Shown here one piece after another: positions 1-7,598 of a DNA stretch of 47,653 nt (position 1 is its first letter; every line of letters starts with the position of its first letter). The notes under the pieces were generated by a model that ran no database searches, was not told the DNA's origin, and saw only the letters and a list, made by a program, of their open reading frames with translations. Origin of the DNA: an uncultured Prevotella sp. (lineage in GTDB: Bacteria > Bacteroidota > Bacteroidia > Bacteroidales > Bacteroidaceae); contig CABSIA010000004.1 in assembly GCA_902477645.1 (NCBI GenBank), positions 1 through 47,653 on the forward strand. Reading direction: 5' to 3'. The translations under genes and the position numbers were made by a program.

Positions 1-1768
1 TGCGGCCAATCTTCTCGTTGCGGTCATCGATTGTAGAGCGCACGCCCTTAGAGTCGAGGAATTTGGCAACCTGCTTGGCATAGTCGTTGTATTTTTCCGA
101 AATAGGCAGAATAGCCACCTGGTCTGGAGTCAGCCATAATGGGAAGTGACCGGCAGTATGCTCGATGAGTACGGCAGTGAAACGCTCAAGACTTCCGAAC
201 GGTGCACGGTGAATCATTACTGGAGTCTGCTTGCTGTTGTCCTCAGCTGTATATTCGAGTTTGAAACGCTGTGGCAAGTTGTAGTCAACCTGAATTGTAC
301 CAAGCTGCCATCTTCTGCCGATAGCATCCTTAACCATGAAATCGAGCTTAGGGCCATAGAATGCGGCCTCGCCTATCTCGCAGCGTGCGGCAAGTCCCTT
401 CTCGGCACAAGCCTCCTTTATGGCGTTCTGGCTCTCTTCCCAAATCTCGTCAGAGCCGATATATTTCTCCTTGTCAGCCGGGTCGCGTAGAGAAATCTGA
501 GCCTCATAGTTCTCAAACTTGAATATCTTGAACACCTTAAGGATGATGTCGATAACATTCTCAAACTCTTTCTTCACCTGCTCTGGGCGTACAAAGATGT
601 GGGCGTCGTCCTGTGTGAATGTACGCACACGTGTAAGTCCGTGAAGCTCACCGCTCTTCTCATAGCGGAACACCGTACCAAACTCTGCGATACGCAAAGG
701 CAGATCTTTGTATGAGCGCGGCTTGCGTGAATAAATCTCACAGTGGTGAGGACAGTTCATAGGCTTAAGCATATATTCCTCGTCCTCCTCCGGTGTGTGA
801 ATTGGCTGGAAAGCATCCTTACCATAGTGAGCATAGTGACCAGAAGTCACATAAAGACTCTTGCCGCCGATACCCGGAGTTATAACCTCCTGATAGTTGT
901 ATGGTTTCAGCAAATCACGGAGAAGCTCCTGAAGGCGGAGACGAAGATCTGTTCCCTTCGGCAGCCAGATAGGAAGTCCCTTGCCTACCCTGTCGGAGAA
1001 CATGAAAAGCTCCATTTCCTTACCAATCTTACGGTGGTCGCGTTTCTTTGCCTCCTCAAGCATAACGAGATACTCATCGAGCATCTTCTTCTTTGGGAAA
1101 GAGATGCCATAGATACGGGTCATCTGCTCACGCTTAGCGTCACCACGCCAGAACGCGCCTGCCACGCTTGTTATCTTAACAGCCTTGATAAGGCCTGTAG
1201 AAACAAGATGCGGACCACGGCAAAGGTCTGTGAAAGCACCCTGAGTATAAGTAGATATAGTACCGTCCTCAAGATCCTGGTCTATGTGCTCGCACTTGTA
1301 GGTCTGGCCGTCGGCATTGAACTCGGCCAAAGCGTCAGCCTTTGACACATCTTTACGAACAACAGGCTCATCTTTCTTGGCAAGCTCCATCATCTTAGCC
1401 TCTATCTTGGGGAAGTCGTTCTCTGAAATAACCTGACCCTCAGCAGGCATCACATCGTAGAAGAAGCCACTCTCTACAGCAGGACCGAAACCGAACTGAA
1501 TGCCAGGGTACAGTTCTTGAAGGGCCTCGGCAAGCAAGTGGGCAGATGTATGCCAGAAGGTATGCTTTCCTTCTTCGTCCTCAAACTTATACAATGCGAT
1601 TGTAGCATCCTCGTTGATAGGACGGTTCAACTCAACAGTCTCGCCATTTACACCGCAAGATACAACGTTGCGGGCGAGAGCCGGCGAAATGCTCTCGGCA
1701 ATTTGAAAACCGGTGACACCCTGTTCGTACTCACGTACAGAGCCATCCGGGAAAGTGATTTTAATCAT
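1..1768 (-). CDS. thrS: Threonyl-tRNA synthetase, C-terminus cut by window edge
   Basis: Class II aminoacyl-tRNA synthetase that charges tRNA-Thr in the cytoplasm. The visible 589 codons start at the ATG on 1768-1766 (MIKITFPDGS). They show the N-terminal TGS domain (about 1-62), the editing domain with H73 and H77 in HTSAH and a CRGPH motif, and the class II catalytic core with MNCPHHCEIY and the motif-2 region FRYEKSGELHGLTR. The start of the anticodon-binding domain (VAILPISEKYNDYA) is also visible. Family members are usually about 645 residues, so roughly 55 C-terminal residues lie beyond base 1. The gene is not in any listed large ORF because it runs off the edge, and reading frames on the opposite strand are shadows of it. 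Its promoter is unusually similar to that of glnS. Identification is very secure. Confidence 0.97.
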   Translation of the reverse strand, partial: MIKITFPDGSVREYEQGVTGFQIAESISPALARNVVSCGVNGETVELNRPINEDATIALYKFEDEEGKHTFWHTSAHLLAEALQELYPGIQFGFGPAVESGFFYDVMPAEGQVISENDFPKIEAKMMELAKKDEPVVRKDVSKADALAEFNADGQTYKCEHIDQDLEDGTISTYTQGAFTDLCRGPHLVSTGLIKAVKITSVAGAFWRGDAKREQMTRIYGISFPKKKMLDEYLVMLEEAKKRDHRKIGKEMELFMFSDRVGKGLPIWLPKGTDLRLRLQELLRDLLKPYNYQEVITPGIGGKSLYVTSGHYAHYGKDAFQPIHTPEEDEEYMLKPMNCPHHCEIYSRKPRSYKDLPLRIAEFGTVFRYEKSGELHGLTRVRTFTQDDAHIFVRPEQVKKEFENVIDIILKVFKIFKFENYEAQISLRDPADKEKYIGSDEIWEESQNAIKEACAEKGLAARCEIGEAAFYGPKLDFMVKDAIGRRWQLGTIQVDYNLPQRFKLEYTAEDNSKQTPVMIHRAPFGSLERFTAVLIEHTAGHFPLWLTPDQVAILPISEKYNDYAKQVAKFLDSKGVRSTIDDRNEKIGR

Positions 1769-1807
1769 AACAAATTAAACAATTATTTGTACTTTAATGA
1801 TAATTCC

Positions 1808-1879
1808 CTGCAAAGATAATGCAAATGAGCGAAATGACAAAGAAAAACTGTTTTTTCTTTCATTTCCTAATGCAGCTTA
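1808..1879 (-). promoter_or_regulatory. ~72-bp upstream element shared with glnS, with palindrome
   Basis: This stretch, read on the minus strand, matches 5682-5754 upstream of glnS with about six mismatches and one single-base gap. It contains AAAGAAAAA-N4-TTTTTCTTT at 1839-1860, a 9-bp inverted repeat whose arms are identical in both copies while the 4-base centre differs. The arm abuts and overlaps the -33 box, as an operator would. It could also be a copy of a dispersed promoter-bearing repeat. Confidence 0.7.
1811..1841 (-). promoter_or_regulatory. thrS promoter (Bacteroidetes -33/-7)
   Basis: Read on the minus strand, TTTG (1841-1838) is followed by 19 bases and TATCTTTG (1818-1811), an exact match to the Bacteroidetes TTTG-N19-TAnnTTTG promoter. 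It sits about 45 bases before the thrS start codon. The -33 box overlaps the end of a palindrome at 1839-1860. Confidence 0.85.
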
Positions 1880-1883
1880 TCTT

Positions 1884-1927
1884 GTTAACGAGTTGACGAG
1901 TTGACGAGTTGACGAGTTGACGAGTTA
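1884..1927. repeat. Tandem octamer array (ACGAGTTG x5)
   Basis: Five consecutive 8-bp units occupy 1888-1927, four of ACGAGTTG and a last one of ACGAGTTA, preceded by a partial unit. The TTA of the last unit is the stop codon (TAA on the minus strand) of the nucleotidyltransferase gene. A related array lies at 42424-42543. Confidence 0.9.
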
Positions 1928-3037
1928 ATGAGTGGCTCGCCAAAAGAAATGCCACAGCCTGAAGAATGGCTCCGAGATACATTCTGACGGAAAGAGCCAA
2001 AACATACGGAAGTCTCTGACCAGACGCTGTATGTTGCTCACAACGGCATTGCCATACGCTCCGCTCAGCGCCCGTTTGTCGTGTTTGCCAAAATTACCAC
2101 CCTCGAGTATCTCGTTAAGCAAAAACCTGCCACCTTTTTCGTAAGCCGGCACAAGTAAATATTTTCTTTCAAGTCCCAATACGTTTTCCAACAGCCAAGC
2201 CACACTCATGGCAACAGTACGCAATCCACACCTATTAACAATATATACAACATTGTTTATATCACACTCTGCCGGTCTGCACTTCATCAGATAATAATAA
2301 TCAACAAGCTGTCTAAGCCCAACACCCTCATTGAGAATATGGTTATAAATATGACATAGCTGAAATACCACATTAAACTCCCATGTAGGCCTGTTAAACC
2401 CGCAGCCTGTATCATTGACAAAGCACAGCACCGACACATTGCCAAAAAACTTCTGCAGCCGGGCGTTGTGAACAGGATTGTTAAGCCACGACGGACGATA
2501 ATGAACCTCTACCTCCACATCGCCTGCCGAGACAAAATCTATATGATGATAGCAAGCTTTTGCTTTTGGGACAAATTTCCTGCAATATGCCAACACCCCC
2601 TTACATGCGCAATAATCCGCATTTTCAGGCGACACCCAAATATCTATATCGCCAGGCGTGCGCAGCGACGGGTCGGGATACATCAAAGCATTACCCTGCC
2701 CTTTCAGCACGCAAGAATTAAAACCCTCAGCAAGAAAATTCTTTGACACCAAAGCTGACTTTTCTGTCACAATACTATTACGTCTCTGAATAGTCCGCAC
2801 TATCCCAAGCCATTCCAACACGTCCGCTCCCGTAGGCTTATTAGGCAATGGACCTCCATCTGCATCAGCACCAGAATTATCGTAAATTCGGCTTATACCA
2901 CTCCAGCAAATGCCAGCAAGTGACTGCTTACAGGCAAACAAATAAAGGTCGTGCCAATTCATTTCCCCCAGAAAATCCGAGGGCAACGCCAGTTGGTCTG
3001 AAAGACAAAACCGCAAAAATTTCAGGTTTTTATCCAT
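1925..3037 (-). CDS. Uncharacterised nucleotidyltransferase family protein
   Basis: A predicted cytoplasmic protein of about 370 residues resembling the uncharacterised nucleotidyltransferase family NTP_transf_5. The supporting motif is RTPGDIDIWV, with D130 and D132 as the likely metal-binding aspartates, preceded by VLKGQG and followed by HHIDF…EVEVHYRP; this pattern resembles minimal nucleotidyltransferase folds. Such proteins often occur near surface polysaccharide or peptide-modification genes, but here the neighbours are housekeeping genes, so the substrate is unknown. An upstream ATG at 3067 lies inside the predicted -7 box, and one at 3055 would be nearly leaderless, so I chose MDKNLKFLRF at 3037. 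The stop codon lies inside a tandem octamer array. Confidence 0.75.
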   Translation of the reverse strand: MDKNLKFLRFCLSDQLALPSDFLGEMNWHDLYLFACKQSLAGICWSGISRIYDNSGADADGGPLPNKPTGADVLEWLGIVRTIQRRNSIVTEKSALVSKNFLAEGFNSCVLKGQGNALMYPDPSLRTPGDIDIWVSPENADYCACKGVLAYCRKFVPKAKACYHHIDFVSAGDVEVEVHYRPSWLNNPVHNARLQKFFGNVSVLCFVNDTGCGFNRPTWEFNVVFQLCHIYNHILNEGVGLRQLVDYYYLMKCRPAECDINNVVYIVNRCGLRTVAMSVAWLLENVLGLERKYLLVPAYEKGGRFLLNEILEGGNFGKHDKRALSGAYGNAVVSNIQRLVRDFRMFWLFPSECISEPFFRLWHFFWRATH

Positions 3038-3064
3038 TATATAGTTAAAATCCATAAACAGATG

Positions 3065-3096
3065 CAAAATTAATGTTTTTTCTCAGCACGGCCAAA
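3065..3096 (-). promoter_or_regulatory. Promoter of the nucleotidyltransferase gene
   Basis: On the minus strand, TTTG (3096-3093), 20 bases, then TAATTTTG (3072-3065). The -7 box overlaps the longest possible start codon (3067), so translation must begin further in. Confidence 0.6.
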
Positions 3097-3393
3097 TAAT
3101 AAGCAAAATATTGCCGAACACAAAAGCCTCCCTGTCACCACTTATGGCAGAGAATCTCAATGCAGAAAAAAAATAATATTTGACAAACAGCAATCTTCAC
3201 CAAATGCCTCACAAACCTTGCAAACCACGTCGTTAGCACCATAATACATTGAACGCTAATGACTTTTATCAAAAAATAGTTGTCTAAACAGAAAAAAAAC
3301 GCAAATATATTTCCTGTTCACACAAAAAACTTGTATATTTGCAAACCGATATTCCAAATAGAAGTAAAATTATATAACAATAAAGAAAGAAAA
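3068..3393. other. Divergent spacer between nucleotidyltransferase and HU genes
   Basis: An AT-rich 326-base spacer. It holds the divergent promoters at its two ends. I see no RNA gene, long inverted repeat or convincing small ORF in between. Confidence 0.6.
3310..3341 (+). promoter_or_regulatory. HU operon promoter
   Basis: A clear -7 box TATATTTG at 3334-3341, with a weak -33 match (TTTC, about 20 bases upstream). The leader is about 45 bases to the HU start codon. Confidence 0.55.
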
Positions 3394-3678
3394 ATGACCA
3401 AAGCTGACGTTATTAACAAGATTATGGAAGCTACAGGGCTTCAGAAAACTGAGGTATCAGTAGTTGTTGAGAGTTTCATGGAGACTGTAAAGAACTCTCT
3501 GCTCAAGGATAAGGAAAACGTATATCTCCGTGGTTTCGGCAGTTTCATCATAAAGCACCGCGCTGAAAAGACAGCCAGAAACATCACAAAGAACACCACC
3601 ATCACCATCGCTGCTCACGACCTGCCTTGCTTCAAGCCCGCAAAGTCGTTCGTTGACCAGATGAAGGGTGAGGAATAA
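3394..3678 (+). CDS. HU-family DNA-binding protein
   Basis: A 94-residue nucleoid protein that binds and bends DNA as a dimer. It begins MTKADVINKI at 3394 and shows the HU/IHF pattern: an N-terminal helical dimerisation part (1-40), the RGFGSF turn with the following beta arm (GFGSFIIKHR), and the DNA-binding arm region ending in a C-terminal helix (PAKSFVDQM). The open frame extends upstream to 3280, but that would place the start before the -7 box and lengthen the protein far beyond the usual 90-95 residues. The gene is followed after 45 bases by a 29-residue basic protein and then rng, probably as one transcript. It could be an HU or an IHF-like subunit; the family assignment itself is secure. 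Confidence 0.93.
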   Translation: MTKADVINKIMEATGLQKTEVSVVVESFMETVKNSLLKDKENVYLRGFGSFIIKHRAEKTARNITKNTTITIAAHDLPCFKPAKSFVDQMKGEE

Positions 3679-3723
3679 GATATTTTAGATAACATTAATT
3701 ATAACATTTTTAAATTCAAAGCT

Positions 3724-3813
3724 ATGCCAAACGGTAAGAAAAAGAAGGGCCACAAGATGGCTACTCATAAGCGTAAAAAGAGACTGAGAAAGAACAGACA
3801 TAAGAGCAAGTAA
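3724..3813 (+). CDS. 29-residue highly basic protein between HU and rng
   Basis: A short ORF encoding MPNGKKKKGHKMATHKRK followed by a tail ending in HKSK. It has 29 residues, of which about 17 are Lys, Arg or His. It starts 45 bases after the HU stop and ends 133 bases before rng, in the same direction, so it is probably co-transcribed. From memory, very similar small basic proteins sit in this position in other Bacteroidales, which argues for a real gene. The composition fits an RNA- or ribosome-bound peptide, but I cannot assign a function from sequence alone. It is too short for routine ORF listing and is easily missed. Confidence 0.75.
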   Translation: MPNGKKKKGHKMATHKRKKRLRKNRHKSK

Positions 3814-3836
3814 TTGCACGGGAGTCTATTCTTGAA

Positions 3837-3880
3837 AAGAGCGTGTCAATGTTTCCGTCAAGGTTTCTTGACACGCTCTT
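3837..3880 (+). promoter_or_regulatory. 13-bp perfect hairpin in the rng leader
   Basis: AAGAGCGTGTCAA at 3837-3849 is perfectly complementary to TTGACACGCTCTT at 3868-3880, with an 18-base loop. No T-run follows, so it is a poor simple terminator. It lies 66 bases before the rng start, where an RNA processing or autoregulatory site would be expected. Confidence 0.7.
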
Positions 3881-3946
3881 AACCGTTTCAAAAAAGTTGT
3901 GGTTGAACAAACCAGCCATAAGTAAACTGATAAAGCAACAAGGACA

Positions 3947-5527
3947 ATGACAAGCGAAGTCATTATTGACGTCAGACAGGATGAGATTTCCATCGCACTG
4001 CTTGAGGACAAGAAGTTGGTGGAATATCAGAACGAACCAAAATCAGCGAGCTTTTCCGTAGGGAATATCTATGCGGCGAAAGTAAAAAAACTGATGCCGG
4101 GGCTTAACGCCTGCTTCGTTGATGTAGGTTTCGAGCGTGATGCCTTTTTGCACTATCTGGACTTAGGAAGTCAATTCAACTCTTACAGCAAGTATCTGAA
4201 ACAGGTTATCAGCGACCGGAAAAAACTTTTCCCATTCTCTAAGGCGACATTCATGCCCGAGCTAAAGAAAGACGGCTCTATACAGCAGACACTGACCGTC
4301 GGACAGGAAGTTCTGGTGCAGATTGTAAAAGAACCGATATCGACAAAAGGACCGCGGCTCACAGGAGAATTGAGTTTTGCCGGCAGATATTTGGTGCTGA
4401 TGCCTTTCGGAAACAAAGTTTCTGTATCTTCCAAAATCAAGAGCGGCGAGGAGCGCGCCCGACTGAAACAGCTCATCCACAGTATTAAGCCACAAAACTG
4501 CAGCGTCATAGTACGCACTGTGGCAGAAGGAAAAAGAGTAGCTGAGCTCGACTCTGAAATGAAAATTCTGATCAAACGTTGGGAGGACGTTATATCAAAG
4601 GTACAGAAAACACAGAAGAGGCCACAGCTTGTATTTGAGGAGACAGGCAGAGCAGTTGCCCTGCTGCGTGACCTCTTCAATCCAAGTTACGAGAACATCT
4701 ACGTCAACGACGAGGAAGTTTTCAAAGATGTTAAGGACTACGTAACACTGATTGCCCCGGAAAAGACAGACATAGTAAAACTTTACACAGGCAAAGTCCC
4801 CATCTTCGACAACTTCAACGTAACAAAACAAATTAAGTCGAGCTTCGGCAAAACCGTAAACTACAAACACGGCGCATATCTGATAATTGAGCATACCGAA
4901 GCTCTGCATGTTGTGGATGTCAACAGCGGAAACCGCTCACGCTCAGAGAACGGACAAGAGGCTAATGCCCTCGACGTGAACCTCGGCGCAGCCGATGAGC
5001 TTGCGCGGCAATTAAGACTACGTGATATGGGAGGAATCATCGTAGTAGACTTCATAGACATGAATTTGGCAGAGGACAGGCAGATGCTCTACGAGCGCAT
5101 GTGCAAAAACATGCAGAAAGACAGAGCAAGACACAACATTCTGCCTTTGAGCAAATTCGGCCTTATGCAGATAACACGCCAGAGAGTCCGTCCCGCAATG
5201 GACGTGAATGTGGAAGAGACCTGCCCCACTTGTAACGGAACAGGAAAGATAAAGTCGAGCCTGCTGTTTACAGATCAGCTTGAAAGAAAAATTGACAGCC
5301 TTATCAACAAGATAGGCATAAAGAAATTCCAGTTGCATGTACACCCATACGTTGCCGCATATATAAACCAGGGCGTTGTATCGCTTAAACGGAAATGGCA
5401 ACTGAAATATGGTTTCGGTTTCAAAATTATCCCCTCACAGAAACTCGCATTTCTGCAATACGAGTTCTATGACGCTCAAAATCAGTTCATAGACATGAAG
5501 GAGGAAATCGAGACAAAACAACAATAG
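3947..5527 (+). CDS. rng: Ribonuclease G/E family endoribonuclease
   Basis: A 526-residue single-strand-specific endoribonuclease for rRNA maturation and mRNA decay in the cytoplasm. It has an N-terminal S1-type RNA-binding domain (about 35-130, including GNIYAAKVKKLMPGLNACFV) and catalytic motifs HVVDVNSG (D324) and VVDFID (D368, D371), which match the metal-binding aspartates of RNase E. It also has a zinc-link motif CPTCNGTGK (C426, C429) of the kind that joins subunits. The length fits RNase G rather than long RNase E with a scaffold tail. The start at 3947 has AAGGA just upstream, an unusually good ribosome-binding site for this phylum. The leader carries a strong hairpin that may allow the enzyme to regulate its own message. 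Confidence 0.95.
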   Translation: MTSEVIIDVRQDEISIALLEDKKLVEYQNEPKSASFSVGNIYAAKVKKLMPGLNACFVDVGFERDAFLHYLDLGSQFNSYSKYLKQVISDRKKLFPFSKATFMPELKKDGSIQQTLTVGQEVLVQIVKEPISTKGPRLTGELSFAGRYLVLMPFGNKVSVSSKIKSGEERARLKQLIHSIKPQNCSVIVRTVAEGKRVAELDSEMKILIKRWEDVISKVQKTQKRPQLVFEETGRAVALLRDLFNPSYENIYVNDEEVFKDVKDYVTLIAPEKTDIVKLYTGKVPIFDNFNVTKQIKSSFGKTVNYKHGAYLIIEHTEALHVVDVNSGNRSRSENGQEANALDVNLGAADELARQLRLRDMGGIIVVDFIDMNLAEDRQMLYERMCKNMQKDRARHNILPLSKFGLMQITRQRVRPAMDVNVEETCPTCNGTGKIKSSLLFTDQLERKIDSLINKIGIKKFQLHVHPYVAAYINQGVVSLKRKWQLKYGFGFKIIPSQKLAFLQYEFYDAQNQFIDMKEEIETKQQ

Positions 5528-5549
5528 TACATCAACAACTACCACACAG

Positions 5550-5587
5550 GCGGGAAGGTGCTTTTGCAAGCACCTTCCCGCTTTTTT
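5550..5587 (+). terminator. Rho-independent terminator after rng
   Basis: A perfect 14-bp stem (GCGGGAAGGTGCTT at 5550-5563 with its complement at 5568-5581), a TTGC loop and a run of six T. It closes the HU-rng transcript. Confidence 0.95.
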
Positions 5588-5669
5588 ATTGCACATTCTG
5601 ATAAATTTCTTTTGCCCGACAATACAAATTTATTTATTTGCATTCTCTTCGACTAATGAAATTTTTGCA

Positions 5670-5684
5670 TTAACTTTAAGTTAA
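5670..5684. repeat. 15-base palindrome upstream of the glnS element
   Basis: TTAACTTTAAGTTAA is a 7-bp inverted repeat around one base, immediately before the shared promoter element. It is a possible operator half-site pair or simple AT-rich chance. Confidence 0.4.
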
Positions 5685-5754
5685 GCTGCATTCGGAAATG
5701 CAAAGAAAAATCCATTTTTCTTTGTCATTTCACTCATTTGCATTAACTTTGCAG
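5682..5754 (+). promoter_or_regulatory. ~73-bp upstream element shared with thrS, with palindrome
   Basis: A near-identical copy of the thrS element. The palindrome AAAGAAAAA-TCCA-TTTTTCTTT lies at 5702-5723 and runs into the -33 box. The -33/-7 spacer is also almost identical to that of thrS. Confidence 0.7.
5721..5751 (+). promoter_or_regulatory. glnS promoter (Bacteroidetes -33/-7)
   Basis: TTTG at 5721-5724, a 19-base spacer, then TAACTTTG at 5744-5751. Transcription should begin near 5758, which excludes the upstream ATG at 5698 as a start. Confidence 0.88.
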
Positions 5755-5826
5755 AATAATTATATAATTGGCAAAATGCCAATAAAACCATCAGCAACGG
5801 ATAATAATAAAAAACAACATAACGTT

Positions 5827-7542
5827 ATGACAACTATCGAAGGAAACAACGCTATCGAAGAGAAGAAAAGCCTCAGTTTTGTAGAGCAGATCATAGAGGA
5901 GGACCTCGCAGCCGGCAAGAACGGCGGACGCATACAGACACGTTTTCCGCCAGAGCCAAACGGCTACCTGCACATAGGGCATGCCAAGGCTATCTGCATG
6001 GACTTTGGCGCTGCCGAAAAATACAAAGGCGTGTGCAACCTGCGCTTCGACGACACAAACCCAAGCAAGGAGAACACCGAATATGTAGAGAACATTCTGA
6101 ACGACATTCAGTGGCTCGGTTTCAAATGGGGAAACATTTATTATGCCTCCGACTATTTTGAGAAACTCTGGGAGTTTGCCGTGTGGCTGATAAAGAAAGG
6201 CCTGGCATACGTCGACGAGCAGACAAGCGAGCAGATAGCACAGCAGAAAGGCACTCCGACAACTCCAGGCGTGGCTTCTCCATACAGAGACCGCCCCGTA
6301 GAGGAGAGCCTGAAGCTCTTCGAATTTATGAACACTCCCGAGGCGGTCGAGGGAAGCATGGTTTTGAGAGCCAAGCTCGATATGGCCAACAGCAACATGC
6401 ACTTCCGCGACCCGATTATGTACCGCATTATCCACATCCCACACCACCGCACAGGCACAAAGTGGCACGCATACCCGATGTACGACTTCGCACACGGCCA
6501 AAGCGACTATTTCGAGGGTGTTACACACTCTATCTGCACACTGGAATTCGTACCCCACCGCCCACTCTACGACAAGTTCATCGACTTTCTGAAAGAGAAG
6601 AACGGTGAGACAGAAAATCTTAACGACTTCCGTCCACGTCAGATTGAGTTCAACCGCCTGAACCTCACATACACAGTAATGAGCAAGCGTAAGCTTCACG
6701 CATTGGTTGACGAAAATCTTGTAAACGGATGGGACGACCCGCGCATGCCGACACTGTGCGGTATGCGACGCAGAGGATACTCGCCAGAGAGTATCAGAAA
6801 GTTCATTGACAGCATCGGCTACACAAAGTTCGACGCGCTCAATGACATGGCTCTTCTTGAGGCTGCCGTCCGCGACGACTTAAACAAAAAAGCGATAAGA
6901 GTAAGTGCTGTGGTAAATCCCGTGAAGCTCGTCATCACAAACTATCCTGAGGGACAGACCGAGGAAATGGAGGCAATAAACAATCCTGAGGACGAGACAA
7001 GCGGCACACACACCATCACCTTCTCACGCAATCTGTGGATCGAGCGTGAGGACTTCATGGAAGACGCTCCAAAGAAATTCTTCCGCATGACTCCGGGCAA
7101 GGAGGTGAGACTGAAAAACGCCTACATCATTATGTGCACGGGCTGCACAAAGGACACCAACGGCAACATCATAGAAATTCAGGCAGAATACGACCCGAAC
7201 AGCAAAAGCGGCATGGAAGGCGCAAACCGCAAGGTTAAAGGAACTCTCCATTGGGTATCAGCCGACCACTGCGTAAAGGCTGAGGTACGTGAATACGACC
7301 GTCTGTTCAAGGTTGAGAACACAGCCGCCGACTGCGACTTCCACGAACTGCTAAATCCAGACTCGCTGCATGTTGACACAAACTGCTACGTTGAGGAGTT
7401 TGCCGCCGGCATGAGACCGGGGCAGTATCTGCAGTTCCAGCGCATAGGCTACTTTATGGCAGACCTCGACACTACAGCCGAAAAGCCTGTCTTCAACAAG
7501 ACCGTAGGCCTGAAAGACACTTGGGCAAAAAAGATGGCATAA
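5827..7542 (+). CDS. glnS: Glutaminyl-tRNA synthetase
   Basis: A class I aminoacyl-tRNA synthetase that charges tRNA-Gln, about 571 residues from the ATG at 5827 (MTTIEGNNAI). It shows the HIGH motif at 49-52 inside PPEPNGYLHIGHAKAI, the KMSKS-like loop VMSKRKL at 284-290, and the GlnRS/GluRS signature region RFDDTNP. The C-terminal beta-barrel anticodon-binding domains occupy about 340-571. An ATG at 5776 also lies downstream of the promoter and would add 17 residues; the homologous core begins near SLSFVEQII, so 5827 is preferred. It is followed by a TPR gene and dedA-type gene in the same direction. Its presence means Gln-tRNA is made directly rather than only by the amidotransferase route. 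Confidence 0.96.
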   Translation: MTTIEGNNAIEEKKSLSFVEQIIEEDLAAGKNGGRIQTRFPPEPNGYLHIGHAKAICMDFGAAEKYKGVCNLRFDDTNPSKENTEYVENILNDIQWLGFKWGNIYYASDYFEKLWEFAVWLIKKGLAYVDEQTSEQIAQQKGTPTTPGVASPYRDRPVEESLKLFEFMNTPEAVEGSMVLRAKLDMANSNMHFRDPIMYRIIHIPHHRTGTKWHAYPMYDFAHGQSDYFEGVTHSICTLEFVPHRPLYDKFIDFLKEKNGETENLNDFRPRQIEFNRLNLTYTVMSKRKLHALVDENLVNGWDDPRMPTLCGMRRRGYSPESIRKFIDSIGYTKFDALNDMALLEAAVRDDLNKKAIRVSAVVNPVKLVITNYPEGQTEEMEAINNPEDETSGTHTITFSRNLWIEREDFMEDAPKKFFRMTPGKEVRLKNAYIIMCTGCTKDTNGNIIEIQAEYDPNSKSGMEGANRKVKGTLHWVSADHCVKAEVREYDRLFKVENTAADCDFHELLNPDSLHVDTNCYVEEFAAGMRPGQYLQFQRIGYFMADLDTTAEKPVFNKTVGLKDTWAKKMA

Positions 7543-7554
7543 CAAACAAAACAC

Positions 7555-7584
7555 TCTCCCAATCCCCACACAGGAATTGGGGGA
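7555..7584 (+). repeat. Hairpin between glnS and the TPR gene
   Basis: TCTCCCAAT (7555-7563) pairs with ATTGGGGGA (7576-7584) with one T-G wobble. There is no T-run, so it may only modulate readthrough or mRNA stability. Confidence 0.45.
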
Positions 7585-7598
7585 TATATGACAAGTCA

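Noticed and set aside
146..1345. Plus-strand open frames of 114 and 200 codons (146-490, 743-1345)
   Set aside because: They are antisense to thrS, whose protein sequence is clearly recognisable on the minus strand.
3280..3393. Longer N-terminus for HU
   Set aside because: The -7 box at 3334-3341 lies inside it, and HU proteins are about 90-95 residues.
5791..6699. Minus-strand open frame of 302 codons
   Set aside because: It lies opposite glnS, has no recognisable domain, and glnS is unmistakable.
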